Positions 37,049-50,275 of a DNA stretch of 64,000 nucleotides are shown piece after piece (position 1 is the first letter of the stretch; every line of letters starts with the position of its first letter). Source of the stretch: Sparassis latifolia (lineage: Eukaryota; Basidiomycota; Agaricomycetes; Polyporales; Sparassidaceae). Below the pieces are notes generated by a model that made no database searches, was not told where the DNA came from, and worked only from the letters and a program-made list of their open reading frames with translations. Location: the NCBI GenBank assembly GCA_018466975.1, contig CM031558.1:1674001-1738000 (forward strand), given 5' to 3'. Position numbers and translations under genes: made by a program.

Positions 37049-40000
37049 CTACACCACGAGATTTGAGACATAATCTAACAAACCACTGATGTCACCTTCT
37101 GCTTCGTCGTCATCATCAAGCTCCAGTCCCGCGCGCTCTTCTTCATTCAACTCATGCATCTCAGCCGAGAGAAGATCTTCGACATCCGAATGAGCAACCG
37201 GCAATGAATGAGGGACACCAAGACATTCACCAGGAAATGGATTGCCCGTGAAGCCTTGCAGTGCATAGATGCGCTGCAGGAACGCGAGGATGTGAGTGTT
37301 GACTACCCGACGGCAAGAGCAATATTCTAGCACAGCACCATGCAGTGGGTCTTGCCGGTGGCAGAGGTCATCGAGGACGGTGCTGAAGAGCATGTCCTCA
37401 TCACGAATGTGGGTATGAATGCGCCGCACTTCAACGTTACACTTCTGGATTTCCTCATGCGCACGCTGGATCCGGTGGTGGAGATGCATTGTCTCCCGCA
37501 TGGCTGGCTGCGTCCACTGCTTCTCACGAATGTCATGGCGGGTATCGTGCAGGAGGTTGAACTCTTCAAGAAAACTGTAGTGAGAAACCTTGTCCCAGTC
37601 AAGAGTCGGGCGTGGAGGATTCAGAGCCACGCTGCGACATTGTATGAGGTGACGGCATTTCGGATTGCCCTGCAGCGTGTCTGGAGGCTCTTGGCAATAT
37701 ACGTGCACACACAGTAAGCTAATTATTTCAAGCATTAGTTAACAACAACGGCATAGGATCCACTGAAAAATACCTACCTGTCTGCGCGAGATTCAACTTG
37801 TGTAGCTCAAAGAGCCGCTGTATGACAAGCCTCTGCAGCTTACCCAATGCCAGTTGATACTTGTGAGTGGCTATATATTTGACCGTTTCGACGTAAGGAG
37901 CATCGGATGGCTGCCAACGGTTGGTGATACCCATCTTCACTTCCATCGCAATGACTTCCTGCATCAAAATATTGAGATGCTCTTGTAAATAACACCGCCA
38001 AGTCTCGAGCTTGCGAGTAGTCGACATCTCCATTTCATACCGTGTAGGACCATTGGTAGGTGGTAGGAACTGGTAGTCAGTTGGCGTAGCATTGAGGAAC
38101 CGTGAGGATGCTTCGTCAACTTGAGTACTATATAAATGTGATCAGCATGGCACCGTATTGATGTCGTGGTTCACTCACGTTATTGCATGAAGCTCTTGTA
38201 GTGCCTCGACATATGCCATGGCATAGACATCCCATTCCGGCTCCTGCCCAAGTGTTGCAAAATACTGTTGCTCCTCCAACTCGAACAGCTTGAGGTCCTC
38301 ATCGCAGACACCGAGAGATGCCATGGCATCTGCGAGAGCAACAGACTGTGTCTGAATAATATCGAGCACTTGCTTATAGTTGTTGTACAACATCGTGCTG
38401 AGATTTGAATACTTCTCGTTGTCCCACTGCTCGAAGAAAAGAAGAATAAATACTTGGTGCCGGAAGGCGGAGGCGTAGCGTGTGACAGAAGCCAGCAGAT
38501 TTGAAGCACTGAAGATGCGCTCGAGCGTCTCCAGGTCTTCAAGGCCCATCCCTTTGATGATGTTCGGATGGTATTGAGTTTGACAGGGGTAGGAATGCAA
38601 GTAACCGTGGAATGCGTTGACACAGCAACGCGAGTGAAGGTGGGTGAACATTGGCCCAAGTGAACTGTGACGAACGGTCTGCTCGAAGGAGCAACCAATG
38701 TCGTAGCCTGCCAGTGTGTGAGGTCCGAATACTTCCATAGCCTTCGCGACGATAGCGAGAGGATGTTTAGCACTGTTGATGATTTGTCAGCCCATCCCTT
38801 GAAAATAAAAGAAATACTTACAGTTCACCGCTCCGAACCATGTCAATCAGCCAGAGAATAAGGCCGTGCCTGCATGCACTTGCAAATATACCTGTCTCCT
38901 TAAAGACTCCCCACATCTTCTTCTTCTCTTCTGCAGCTGCAGCCTTCCAATTCTCGGTGCAACCGGACACAGGCTCCATATTGTCGTCTGTTGGATCGCC
39001 TCCATCCGGTGTCTGATCTTCACCACGGTCGCTCTCGGCATCCTCATTGGTATCCCGGTGCAATGGTATGTCGACCTTGTTCAGTGTACATCTCGACTGC
39101 ACTTCATCGGCATACTTCTCGATGAAGTCTTCTGGAAGGTAGTAGTCGCTGTTGGCTAGCGTCCGAAGATCTCCTGCGCGGCGCCCACCCACAGGAGCCA
39201 ACCGCTTGAGGGAACTGTTACCGTCCATGCAGTACATACACGAGAATTCAAGCGAAGGCTCATCCTTGAGCTGTACAGAGAAAAGGTCAGTACGAGGCAG
39301 GCTACATGTAGTGAAACTCGCACCTCATATCCGCAAGCTGGGCAACCATTTAATGCTCGCCAGTTGGGCATATCACGGCCCAGTGCACTAAGGACCTTCT
39401 TGCGGACCATGTGCAGAATCGTAAGGTAGATGTCGAATGCATCGCCAAGCGCGGCACAATAGCGGCGACGGAAAGGAATCTGTAGGTGGCAAGGTTAGCT
39501 ATCAAGTACTTTCAGGGGATTTCAGTAAACTCACCATATAAAAATGACAGAGGAGTTTTGCAAAGGCTTCAACACTGAACGAGGGCTTGTAGAGCCTGAT
39601 ACAGTGAAGTAGTTCTAACGTCTTGAGAGAGATTGCGAGTCCTGGGTTGAGGGGTGTTGATCCGAGGTAACCATTGAGGACAAGAGCTTCGGCGACAGAT
39701 TCGATGTGTGCAGGTCGGCAGATTGACGCGGAGTTGACAGTCGAGTAGATGTCAAGGACAGGGATTTCGAAGTTGTAGTCGATGCCATCATCTGCGCTGG
39801 CAGTTGCTTCAGTAGGTTCATCAGCTGGTCGGTCAGGACCATAGCGCCAGGATAAGTACGCGTCTACAAGTTTCGGGAGAAGGGGCTGCCAATTTTCGTC
39901 CAGGTGGCGCATACGTTGCCGCCAAGTGCGCATATCTTTGTACCAGCGAGGTTTTCACCTGAATGTAATGTCACAAATTAGTGTACAAAGAATACTAAAG

Positions 40001-40442
40001 GGTACTCACTTCGACCCCACGATATCTCAGAATGCCATGGTGAACGTCGAGTCATTTTGCAGATCATCTGGTAGCATCTCCCATTCCATATCATTAGCTG
40101 CCCCCACCTCCTCAGTTCTTGGCAAGTCCTGCTGATTGTTGTCCATACTGTCATCTACAACAGAATCCCCCTGCATGTCCAAGAGCGCCCGGATCTTCTC
40201 AGCACTCAGTCCTGCGACTCACGAGATGAGTGTCGAACCTTGGACAAGGCAGTGTACTCACCAGCAATATTTTGCAGGAGCATTTCTTCCGCTCTCTTTT
40301 TCTCCTTTGCGATTGCCATCGCGCCATACACGGTTCCATGGACTTCCTTGATGCGCCGTCCGACCACAGATGAGCATGCCGAGGAAACCAAGGTGGTGAC
40401 TCGGACTGTTCGGGAGACTCCCTTTGATCTGTGGGCCCCCAT
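37049..40442 (-). pseudogene. KDZ transposase (Kyakuja-like), two nonsense codons
   Basis: Eight exons: 40,442-40,262, 40,211-40,010, 39,958-39,535, 39,479-39,324, 39,270-38,822, about 38,772-38,180, about 38,131-37,782 and about 37,712-37,049, with short GT-AG introns. Diagnostic motifs: RTWRQRMRHLDENWQPLLP, NGCPACGYE, CMYCMDGNSSLKRL (first catalytic Asp region), GYDIGCSFEQTV (second Asp), VNAFHGYLHSYPCQ, and KGMGLEDLETLERIFSASN (catalytic Glu region). The C-terminus has LQRIYALQGFTGNPFPG and an acidic tail. It would cut and paste the surrounding element. Two in-frame TGA codons (40,027-40,029 and 39,955-39,957), both explicable as CGA changed by C-to-T, inactivate it; the rest is open. Confidence 0.9.
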
Positions 40443-40617
40443 GCTGAAACAGGCTGTTAGAGCTGACCTACACTAGAGGACATTGTCGAGTCGCAGAGTA
40501 GTGCGCAGGGTACTAGGTAGCAAGCGCCCCCCGACCAACGGTCCATCACGTGATGTTGTTGAACTTCCTTCAACAACCATGAGCCTGTACTCATTAGACT
40601 CAGAATTGTAGTATTAC

Positions 40618-41006
40618 AAGCTACAGTATAGCTACACAGTCATAGAACATCAAAAAAGCGAAAAAAAAGGAGAGAATTGGGGAAGATACAAGGGAATTGT
40701 CATCATCGTCATCGGGGACGGCGGTGATGAGGGCGCCGGCATTGGCGCGGAAGCGAGATCTGATAGCTGGCGGTACCTGATGATGACCGCCGGGGCGGCA
40801 CGTGCTATCTATACATCAGCACCGATGACGACACGGGCCTTATCAGTGCTATCATGTAAGCTCGATGCTTTGGGCATCGAGCCCACAATATTCCCAGTGT
40901 TACCGCAGTGTGCAGGACATAGGCCAATTAAGCCTATTAGCTTGCTGTACCGGGGCGCTGACAAGCTTATTAGCTTAGGAACATGTGAGGTCCAGGTGAC
41001 ATGTGA
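40618..41006 (-). repeat. Inverted repeat, right copy, flanking the KDZ genes
   Basis: Partner of 32,881-33,272. Between it and the transposase start (40,443-40,617) there is no gene, but a short palindrome (GTTGTTGAA...TTCAACAAC) near 40,555-40,580. Confidence 0.85.
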
Positions 41007-42951
<1,945 letters not shown>

Positions 42952-43592
42952 TGTTACAACGCTCCTCACTTGTGGCGCGTCTTTTCTTTTTCTTTTCCTT
43001 GTTCCCTTTACGTTACTAGACCACGTGATCCAACACGTGACTCATCGGAGCGCAACCTCCGATTCTTTATCCAGATGTCCAGAACCCCTAGTCTAGGGTT
43101 ACACCGGATCCAACTCCGGACCTTCTTCTTATCGCACATGCAAGACGTGCATGTATGCCTCATCTTTACCTCGTTCTGATACACGACTCGTTATCCCCAT
43201 TAGTACTGATTATCTCTCACGACCTTACTCAGCTTTCCCATACATATTACTTCCTCGCTGTTACCCTGCTTAGACATCGTTTCACCTTATCTAGCCAATG
43301 AACGATCCTGCATTACTGCGTAGTACTGCGGATACCTTTTGTATAAGTAGACGACCTTGTCGAGCTGGATCCCCATCTCGACCTGGTTACCATTAAACCA
43401 GCTTTTCACTTGCCTTTGACTGAGATCGACCGTCAGTAGCAGACAGCTACTACGAGTCATAAGAACGAACTCTGATCGACCTTCAGTGCGAGGACATCGC
43501 CAGAAGTGTCACTTAAACGGACTTGTGTCTTAGACTAAGACCTTGTCTCGTGACGACTCGACTAGACGCTCGTGTTTCGCTGCCGCATAACA
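42952..43592 (+). repeat. E2 5' LTR (641 bp)
   Basis: It starts TGTTACAACG and ends CATAACA. It is preceded by CTTCT (42,947-42,951), repeated after the 3' LTR (50,913-50,917). A TATAAGTAG motif near 43,342 may be the promoter. It differs from the 3' LTR by a handful of substitutions and four one-base gaps. Confidence 0.95.
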
Positions 43593-43937
43593 TTAGGTCG
43601 AGATCTTGTTACTCTCTGTGACTTCCTAAAGTCTAACAACGAACTACCGACCGGACCGAACCTTGAAGACTAAACGATACACCCGATTCGATTGCTAAAG
43701 CACCGTTTGAGATTACTCTGTAATCGAGGTAGCTGAAGGGATAGACTGATCACTCATCTTCAGAGAGGGTTCTGTCTGAGAGACCAATAGGCCGAGGAGG
43801 CTGAGGTAATCACTCGAGCAATCAGCAAATAGGTGTATCAGTTTGAAGACAGAAGACACTCTACGGGCTTGTTAGCCGACGACGAACGAACCCACTTAGT
43901 TAAGGACGGTGTGCAGTCTACGTGTAGACATAGGCCA

Positions 43938-45292
43938 CACAGAAGAATTTATCCACGCTGGATTTTAACTACATCAACCCGACCGCTCTTCCAGAGCAGT
44001 ACCATGAGCACCTCCCATCCCAAGCAGAGTGGAGCACAGAACGAAACGCACATTTCATAGGAGGAAGGCCTGTATTCATCAGGCCAGACAATCACAACTT
44101 CGACTACTCCCCAGAGGAATTTGAAAGGACACTTCCCCATAATCTTGGTGGAATAGTGCTCCAGCACATCGCAGACAGCAGTATAACGACCTCCTATCCA
44201 GGAGAAAGACCAGACGCCCCTTGGAACCCCCCTGCCCAGAATCCTGTACCCCAACCGACTCTTGCACCAATCGTACCCGATTACATACCACCGATGGCTA
44301 CAGTTACCATGGATGAAGGACGTCACCATGTTAGCCAGAAGGAACTTGGTTTTAGAAAACCCGAGATCTTCAACGGTTCAGACCGTTCGAAGCTTAGGGA
44401 ATTTATAAACCAATGCAAGAACTACATGGCCGGAAATAGCCATGTCTACCAGGAGGACAATCAGAAGATCGCATTCGTGCTATCGCACATGCAAGGAGGA
44501 ACAGCAGGATCATGGGCACAGAGCTTCATAGAAACGGAACTCACCAATGACGACTTCCTTTCTTATGGGAGTTGGAGAGACTTCATTGCAAGTGTGAACA
44601 AAGCATTTGGCGATGAAAATATTGAAGAAACCACTCGCACCTTGCTGCGTAACATCAAGCAAGGAACTCGTACTGCGGACGACTACATTGCCGAATTCCG
44701 ATCGCTTGAATCCAAGGCGAAACTAGAAGATGCCGGAAATATCGAGTATTTCAAGTGGGGGCTTAACGACCCACTCCGACAAAGGATATATGGGATGGAA
44801 AGCATGCCCAAGACACTTGACAAGTGGTACGAATACGCCTCGCAGTTTGATAACCAATGGAGATCTGCTCAGATCTTCAAGCGAGGAGCCACTACGACGA
44901 CTCGAGGAAAGGGCCGATCTGTCCATCGTCCCTACTACTCAGCTTCTGCAAAGGATCCAAACACGATGGATGTTGATCGTGTCAATATCTCGCGCTTATC
45001 CCCGGACGAGCGACAAAAGAGAATGAAAGAAGGATTATGTTTCCTATGCGGAAAGAAGGGCCATATAGCCAACGACAGACAATTCCACCCCCAGTCTGGA
45101 AGTTTCACCCGTGCTAGAACAATACAGCCCGGGTTAGACACAGACACGATCACATGGATCAAGAAGATGCGAGAAGACCTCGCACAGAAGAAGGAGACGT
45201 CGAAGGAAGAAACCAGAGAGGAACAGATCACCTATGTGCGAAACATCTTCAACGATATGACTGATGAAGAACGAACCCAATTGGGTTTTTGA
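43938..45292 (+). CDS. E2 gag
   Basis: The structural protein that would form the particle. The frame is open from about 43,938 (after an AG acceptor-like site; E3 also lacks an ATG here, so an intron or non-ATG start is likely) to TGA at 45,290-45,292. The N-terminal part has [20 protein letters not shown]; the capsid part has [35 protein letters not shown] and [20 protein letters not shown]. Near residue 280 of the 44,156 frame is a defective zinc knuckle ([14 protein letters not shown]: the final Cys is Arg), also defective in E3. The stop is preceded by the slippery heptamer GGGTTTT. Confidence 0.88.
45283..45292 (+). promoter_or_regulatory. -1 ribosomal frameshift site between gag and pol
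   Basis: Gag ends TTG GGT TTT TGA. G GGT TTT fits the X XXY YYZ slippery pattern immediately before the stop, and a -1 slip enters the pol frame exactly (TTG AGA CGA). The same GGGTTTTTGA is retained in E3 (near 51,045). Confidence 0.7.
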
Positions 45293-48200
45293 GACGATGG
45301 CCACTAGTAATGCATGGACCGTCGCATCTTACCGTATCTCCCCTCATTATTTGTAACACTAGCGGAAATTCAATCACTGTGAATATTTCGTTGGGAGAGA
45401 AGGAAGATGTTACAACAGAAGCCTTGATCGATTCCGGTGCAGCCGAAACATTCATGAACATTCATTTTGCGGAAGAAAACAATTTCATCAGATGGGAATT
45501 ACCGAAACCAATTAAAGTCATGAATGCAGATGGCACACCAAATCAAATGGGCACCATTACTCATTGTACCTGGAAGATGATGAAAATCGGAGGAAGGAAG
45601 ACACTTACTCGCTTCCTCTTAACCGGCATTGGCAAAGAAAACATACTTCTCGGCATGCCGTGGCTTAAACGCCTCAATCCAATGATCAACTGGGAAACCG
45701 GTGACTTTTGGTTTGGTAAAGACGCCAAATGGCCACCGAAACCCACCGTCGAAGATGCACCAGATGAAGAAGTTTCGATTTTTAAAGAAGATGGACTCCC
45801 AGAGTTAATCACCACCGAAACTTCCCCTACCTCGTTTGGACATTCAGAATCTATCAGAGAAATCATGGCCGATAACACTGAGCATGGCGAGTTACCCGCA
45901 GTGCGGAATGATACCGAACCAGATGACCCACCATCAGAACCCCCTATGGATCAGCTCGATGATGACGATCTAGTTATATCCTATATCGCAGGAGAGCCAG
46001 TTATTGGGATATTTGAACCCATCAGGAAGGAGTCACCTTTGACGAATGAAGAGACTGAAACCGCAGTCTTCACCATACGAAGAGGCCCCGCCATTGGAAG
46101 AATGACACACAGTACTCGATCCCCATTATTCTGTAATGCACAGAATACGGTCTTTTACAAACCATCTGGTAAATCACAAGAATTGGCACAACAGGCACAC
46201 AAGGAAGCATCAGCTGTAGACAAACCCAAAACCGTCGAGGAGTTGGTCCCTAACTACCTCCACGATTTGAAGTCCGTCTTTGAAAAGAAAGCAGCTGAAC
46301 GCTTTCCAGAAACCAGGCCTTGGGACCACGCCATTGACTTGAAACCCGATTTTATTCCACATGACTGTAAAGTCTATCCATTATCGCTCAAAGAACAAGG
46401 AGCGATGGATGACTTCCTGGAAGAAAATCTGCGAAAAGGATACATCCGACCGTCGAAATCTCAAAAGAAAGACGGAGCACTACGTCCCTGTCAGGATTAC
46501 CGATACCTGAATGAAGGAACGGTGAAGAACGCCTATCCTCTTCCGCTCATCTCTGACCTTATGGATCAATTCAAAGGCGCATCGATCTTTACGAAAATGG
46601 ATTTACGCTCCGGATATAACAATGTCAGAATCAAAGATGGTGACCAATGGAAGGGCGCATTTAAGACAAATCGCGGACTTTTCGAACCTATGGTCATGTT
46701 CTTTGGACTCTGCAACTCCCCGGCGACTTTCCAAATGATGATGAACGCACTCTTCAAGGACATGATTGATGAGGGATGGATAGTCATTTACATGGATGAT
46801 ATCCTCATCTTCTCAAACAATTTGAAAGAACATCACATTCGAACCCGACACGTACTCCAACGACTCAAAGACAACGACTTATTCCTTAAACCGGAAAAGT
46901 GTTTCTTTGACGTTAAAGAAGTCGAATTCCTAGGCATGATCATTCGAGAAAACTACATTGGCATGGACCCTATCAAACTTAAAGGAATTGCAGAATGGCC
47001 TGAACCAAGCACGGTAAAAGGTGTTCGCTCTTTCCTAGGATTTGGAAACTTCTATCGGAAGTTTATTGCCAACTTCTCGGATATTGCCAAACCATTGACG
47101 AATCTTACGCGCACTGCCGCTGGATCTCCACCTTTTGAATGGACAACAGAATGTCAGACAGCTTTCGACACATTGAAGCAACGATTCAGTACCGCCCTAG
47201 TACTGTTACTGCCTGACAAGGCAAAACCCTTTATTGTTGAATCCGACACTTCCAAGTTTGCTACGGGTGCAGTTTTACGCCAAGCCGACATCAATGGAGA
47301 CCTCCATCCTTGTGCCTACATTTCACAGACGCTCAATCCAGCTGAACGGAACTACGAAATCTACGACCGCGAACTCCTCGGAATCATTCGAGCTCTCGCT
47401 GAATGGCGCCATTATCTTGAAGGCTCTCCCCATCCCGTCGAAGTTCGCAGTGATCACAAGAACCTCACGTACTTCCGTACAGCTCAGAAGTTAAACCGCC
47501 GACAAGCACGATGGAGTCTCAAATTATCACAATTTGATCTTCACCTCATCCATGTCCCTGGCACTCAGATGATCCAATCTGATGTGCTATCTCATCGTAA
47601 CGGACTCGATGACAGTGAAAGTGACAACGAAGATCGCGTTCTTTTACCCAATGCACTATTCGTGCGGTCCATTTCCCCGACACTATTCAATGAAATCAGG
47701 AATCACGCAGCAAAAGACCTCATTGTTCACGAAGCCCTCGAAGCGATTGCGCACAAAGGGCCATTCCCCATGAAATCATCGCCTTCCGACTGGGAAGTTC
47801 GCGATGGTGTCATCCTTTACAAGGGAAAAATCTACGTTCCACCATCCGAAACTCTTCGTCGTGACCTCGTTCGACTACATCACGACTCCCCTGCCATGGG
47901 TCACCCTGGAAAGTTCAATACCCTTGAACTGTTACGTCGTGAATTCTGGTGGCCCGGCATGTATACATTTGTCTACAATTATGTTGAAGGCTGTGCCGCC
48001 TGTCAACAAATGAAACCGAATACTCATCCAACTCGTATTCCTTTGGAACCAATTCCCGCCGACCCACACGCATTACCATTTTCCTGTTGCACCACCGATT
48101 TTATTACCGACCTCCCCGTTTCCAACGGTTTTGATTCAATTATGGTCATGGTAGACCATGACCTTACGAAGGGGGTGGTTCTTACGCCCTGCCTCAAAAC

Positions 48201-49128
48201 GATCACAGCCGAAGGAACGGCCAAGATTTTTCATGACAAAGTATACTCGCGATTTGGATTACCCGACCGAATCATCTCGGATAGAGGACCTCAATACGCA
48301 TCCAAGGTCTTCCAAGAGTTAAATCGACTACTCCAGATCAGATCATCAATGAGCACAGCTTATCACCCTCAGACGGACGGAGAAACAGAGCGAGTCAACC
48401 AGGAGCTGGAAATCTATCTTCGACTCTATTGCGGAAACAACCCTGAAACATGGGCTGACCGCCTGCCAGACCTCGAGTTTTGTCATAACACAAGGGAACA
48501 CTCGGCACGGAAGATGAGCCCATTCCGCATTATGATGGGATACGAACCACGTGGACTCCCTTCCGTATTCCCGACCACGAACATTCCATCGGTTGAATCC
48601 AGGCTTGACATGTTGCAGAAGATAAGGCTAGAAGCACTAGCCATGCACGAGTTAGCCCGACAACAGATGGTGGACCGAGTCAGACAAGGATCGCCGAAGT
48701 TTACGTTAGGACAGGAGGTCTGGCTAGACTCGAGGAACCTGAAGGTCAATTACGCCTCGCGCAAGATAGCACCAAAGCGTGAGGGGCCATTCGAAATTGT
48801 CGAAGTCATCGGACCAGCCAACTATCGTCTCAAACTCCCGAAGACCTGGCGAGTTCATTCCGTATTCCACGCCGCCCTTCTATCTCCTTATCGCGAAAAT
48901 GACATACATGGTCCGAATTACGTGAACCCACCACCTGATGTCGTTGATAACGAAGAAGAGTACGAAGTCAAAGCCATCCTGAATCACAAGACGTACCGAG
49001 GTCATCTGAGGTACTTAGTCAAGTGGAAGGGATATTCTTCAGCAGAAAACTCGTGGGAACCTACCCACAATTTACAGAATGCCAAGCGAATCCTCGATGC
49101 ATATAAAAGGACCAGAAGAATCCAGTAG
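45289..49128 (+). CDS. E2 pol: protease, RT, RNase H, integrase, chromodomain
   Basis: Uninterrupted 1,279-codon frame. The protease DSG lies at residues 48-50 ([11 protein letters not shown]). RT spans roughly 340-540 with active site YMDD at 501-504; RNase H is around 650-760 ([24 protein letters not shown]). The integrase zinc region is about 862-910 ([14 protein letters not shown] to CAACQQMK) and its core about 930-1040 ([36 protein letters not shown]). A complete C-terminal chromodomain lies at about 1222-1275 ([28 protein letters not shown]). Relative to E3, nine residues are missing before KKDG in RT (PSKS-Q-KKDG instead of PSKS-10 residues-KKDG), in a conserved fold element, so autonomous activity is doubtful. 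It is expressed by frameshifting from gag. Confidence 0.95.
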   Translation: MRRWPLVMHGPSHLTVSPLIICNTSGNSITVNISLGEKEDVTTEALIDSGAAETFMNIHFAEENNFIRWELPKPIKVMNADGTPNQMGTITHCTWKMMKIGGRKTLTRFLLTGIGKENILLGMPWLKRLNPMINWETGDFWFGKDAKWPPKPTVEDAPDEEVSIFKEDGLPELITTETSPTSFGHSESIREIMADNTEHGELPAVRNDTEPDDPPSEPPMDQLDDDDLVISYIAGEPVIGIFEPIRKESPLTNEETETAVFTIRRGPAIGRMTHSTRSPLFCNAQNTVFYKPSGKSQELAQQAHKEASAVDKPKTVEELVPNYLHDLKSVFEKKAAERFPETRPWDHAIDLKPDFIPHDCKVYPLSLKEQGAMDDFLEENLRKGYIRPSKSQKKDGALRPCQDYRYLNEGTVKNAYPLPLISDLMDQFKGASIFTKMDLRSGYNNVRIKDGDQWKGAFKTNRGLFEPMVMFFGLCNSPATFQMMMNALFKDMIDEGWIVIYMDDILIFSNNLKEHHIRTRHVLQRLKDNDLFLKPEKCFFDVKEVEFLGMIIRENYIGMDPIKLKGIAEWPEPSTVKGVRSFLGFGNFYRKFIANFSDIAKPLTNLTRTAAGSPPFEWTTECQTAFDTLKQRFSTALVLLLPDKAKPFIVESDTSKFATGAVLRQADINGDLHPCAYISQTLNPAERNYEIYDRELLGIIRALAEWRHYLEGSPHPVEVRSDHKNLTYFRTAQKLNRRQARWSLKLSQFDLHLIHVPGTQMIQSDVLSHRNGLDDSESDNEDRVLLPNALFVRSISPTLFNEIRNHAAKDLIVHEALEAIAHKGPFPMKSSPSDWEVRDGVILYKGKIYVPPSETLRRDLVRLHHDSPAMGHPGKFNTLELLRREFWWPGMYTFVYNYVEGCAACQQMKPNTHPTRIPLEPIPADPHALPFSCCTTDFITDLPVSNGFDSIMVMVDHDLTKGVVLTPCLKTITAEGTAKIFHDKVYSRFGLPDRIISDRGPQYASKVFQELNRLLQIRSSMSTAYHPQTDGETERVNQELEIYLRLYCGNNPETWADRLPDLEFCHNTREHSARKMSPFRIMMGYEPRGLPSVFPTTNIPSVESRLDMLQKIRLEALAMHELARQQMVDRVRQGSPKFTLGQEVWLDSRNLKVNYASRKIAPKREGPFEIVEVIGPANYRLKLPKTWRVHSVFHAALLSPYRENDIHGPNYVNPPPDVVDNEEEYEVKAILNHKTYRGHLRYLVKWKGYSSAENSWEPTHNLQNAKRILDAYKRTRRIQ

Positions 49129-49145
49129 AGGAGAAGAAACCCGGA

Positions 49146-49322
49146 ATGACTACCACGACGGTTTTCCTCATCATCTTCCTAATCGTCCTCCACTGCACAA
49201 CCCTCACTTTTCTTTGGATCATCCACCGAATCCTTATCAGACGACTTGTCGAACACACACTCTTCACGCGAGACAGCCCGCACGCTAACGGCTGGGGTGA
49301 TCAGAACGATGCCTGGAACTGA
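49146..49322 (+). CDS. E2 small ORF-a: 58-aa membrane protein
   Basis: ATG 17 bases after the pol stop. A hydrophobic N-terminal stretch (VFLIIFLIVLHCTTLTFLWI) of about 20 residues is followed by a basic segment (HRILIRR) and a polar tail ending GWGDQNDAWN. By composition this would be a single-pass or signal-anchor protein. It overlaps ORF-b by 14 bases (ATGCCTGGAACTGA contains its stop and the ORF-b start). Length, frame and overlap are conserved in E3. I recognise no family; an envelope- or viroporin-like role is only a guess. Confidence 0.55.
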   Translation: MTTTTVFLIIFLIVLHCTTLTFLWIIHRILIRRLVEHTLFTRDSPHANGWGDQNDAWN

Positions 49323-49458
49323 TCAGGCAGCTCTTATCTCTGTGGGAATACTCTTTATCGTCCAATGGATTTTCATCTATTTGATTATTACCCGGATCCA
49401 TGACATTCTATTTCACATCACAGATAACCGCGATCCCCTTAACAACCGAAAGGTATAA
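49309..49458 (+). CDS. E2 small ORF-b: 49-aa single-pass membrane protein
   Basis: Starts MPGTDQAALISVG, with one hydrophobic helix (ISVGILFIVQWIFIYLIIT) and a polar tail (DILFHITDNRDPLNNRK). It is intact in both E2 and E3 at exactly 49 aa. Translation could be coupled to ORF-a through the overlapping stop/start. No family is recognised. Confidence 0.55.
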   Translation: MPGTDQAALISVGILFIVQWIFIYLIITRIHDILFHITDNRDPLNNRKV

Positions 49459-49484
49459 AAGGAGGAGAAGACGATATATCATCA

Positions 49485-50228
49485 ATGCCCACTTCTGCTA
49501 TAGACGACCTTGTTCACAATATACTCGCTGAAGTCGCCTCCACAATTATGAGCATACCCGCATCGCCTACGCTTGTCAATGGAGTACCCTCTCAAGCACA
49601 GACACCCTTTATCCGCGCCTCATCGCCCTCACCTTCTATCGAACTCAGTCACGCATCGGACGAACAAGAATTTGCCACACGTCTGGTCTCGGCTATCCGT
49701 GTTCCTGTCGACTTCACAGATATCCTCGTCGCCTTACGAAATCGCCCGCAAGATCGACAAGCGGTGGTTTCCATGCAACGAGCATTAGAAATGGTCGAGT
49801 GGATGCAGACGGCTAGACAAGAGCTCATCGCAGCAGAGGAAAGGACGAGTAGAGCCTGAACCAGAGTCGACCAAGTCTGGTCATTAATGCGCAGTACGGT
49901 CACTCGTACAGCACAGGAGATTTGGAGAGAGCATGGGGACGAAGACATCGGACACATCCTCGGATACACCACTAATGGAATACCCGCATCCACTCCTCGC
50001 TCGTCGCCAGAACCAATTCCCGTTCGACCTTGCCCTCCTCGTTCGCACATACCCAGTGGACGATCTCCGTTATCCCAACCATCTTTCTCGACCGCATCCA
50101 CTTCTTCGCATCGCAGTCATCCCTACAGGGATGGACGTATCCCCGAACAAGGATCACGAACCAGCCGGCGGGCATGCTACAGATGTGGAGGAGATCATTA
50201 TGTCCGCGACTGCCCCCGACGACGATGA
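49485..50228 (+). pseudogene. E2 ORF3: zinc-knuckle protein after pol, one nonsense codon
   Basis: A 247-codon frame with a single TGA at 49,857-49,859 where E3 keeps CGA. The N-terminal half is predicted helical (MPTSAIDDLVHNILAEVAST, VVSMQRALEMVEWMQTARQE, LIAAEERTSRA). A Ser/Pro/Arg-rich linker (PRSHIPSGRSPLSQPSFS) follows, and the C-terminus has an intact CCHC zinc knuckle (CYRCGGDHYVRDCP, CX2CX3HX4C). Gag of the same element has lost the last Cys of its own knuckle, so ORF3 may supply nucleic-acid binding in trans; that is inference. Position after pol is unusual for Ty3 elements. Confidence 0.65.
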
Positions 50229-50275
50229 AGATCACAATATTTCTTGTGAGACAAGAAACGTTAGACGGGAGCTGA

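Larger units (their letters stand above)
32881..41006 (-). mobile_element. KDZ-type DNA transposon (Kyakuja-like), about 8.1 kb core
   Basis: Two 390-bp inverted repeats enclose three minus-strand genes: a KDZ transposase, a viroplasmin-domain-like protein and an HMG-like/nuclear hypothetical protein. Outside them lie further inverted repeat segments (24,901-25,400 and 41,007-42,091), so the true termini could be at about 24,901 and 42,091, where E3 pol is broken between GTCTTT and GAAAAG. I found no convincing target duplication at either pair of ends. Confidence 0.75.

Noticed and set aside
32881..41006. Inverted 390-bp repeats as LTRs
   Set aside because: They are inverted, not direct, and enclose a KDZ transposase, not gag-pol.
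43593..43612. tRNA primer-binding site after the E2 5' LTR
   Set aside because: The sequence TTAGGTCGAGATC does not match the usual initiator-Met or other tRNA 3' ends I know, nor the LTR start for self-priming.
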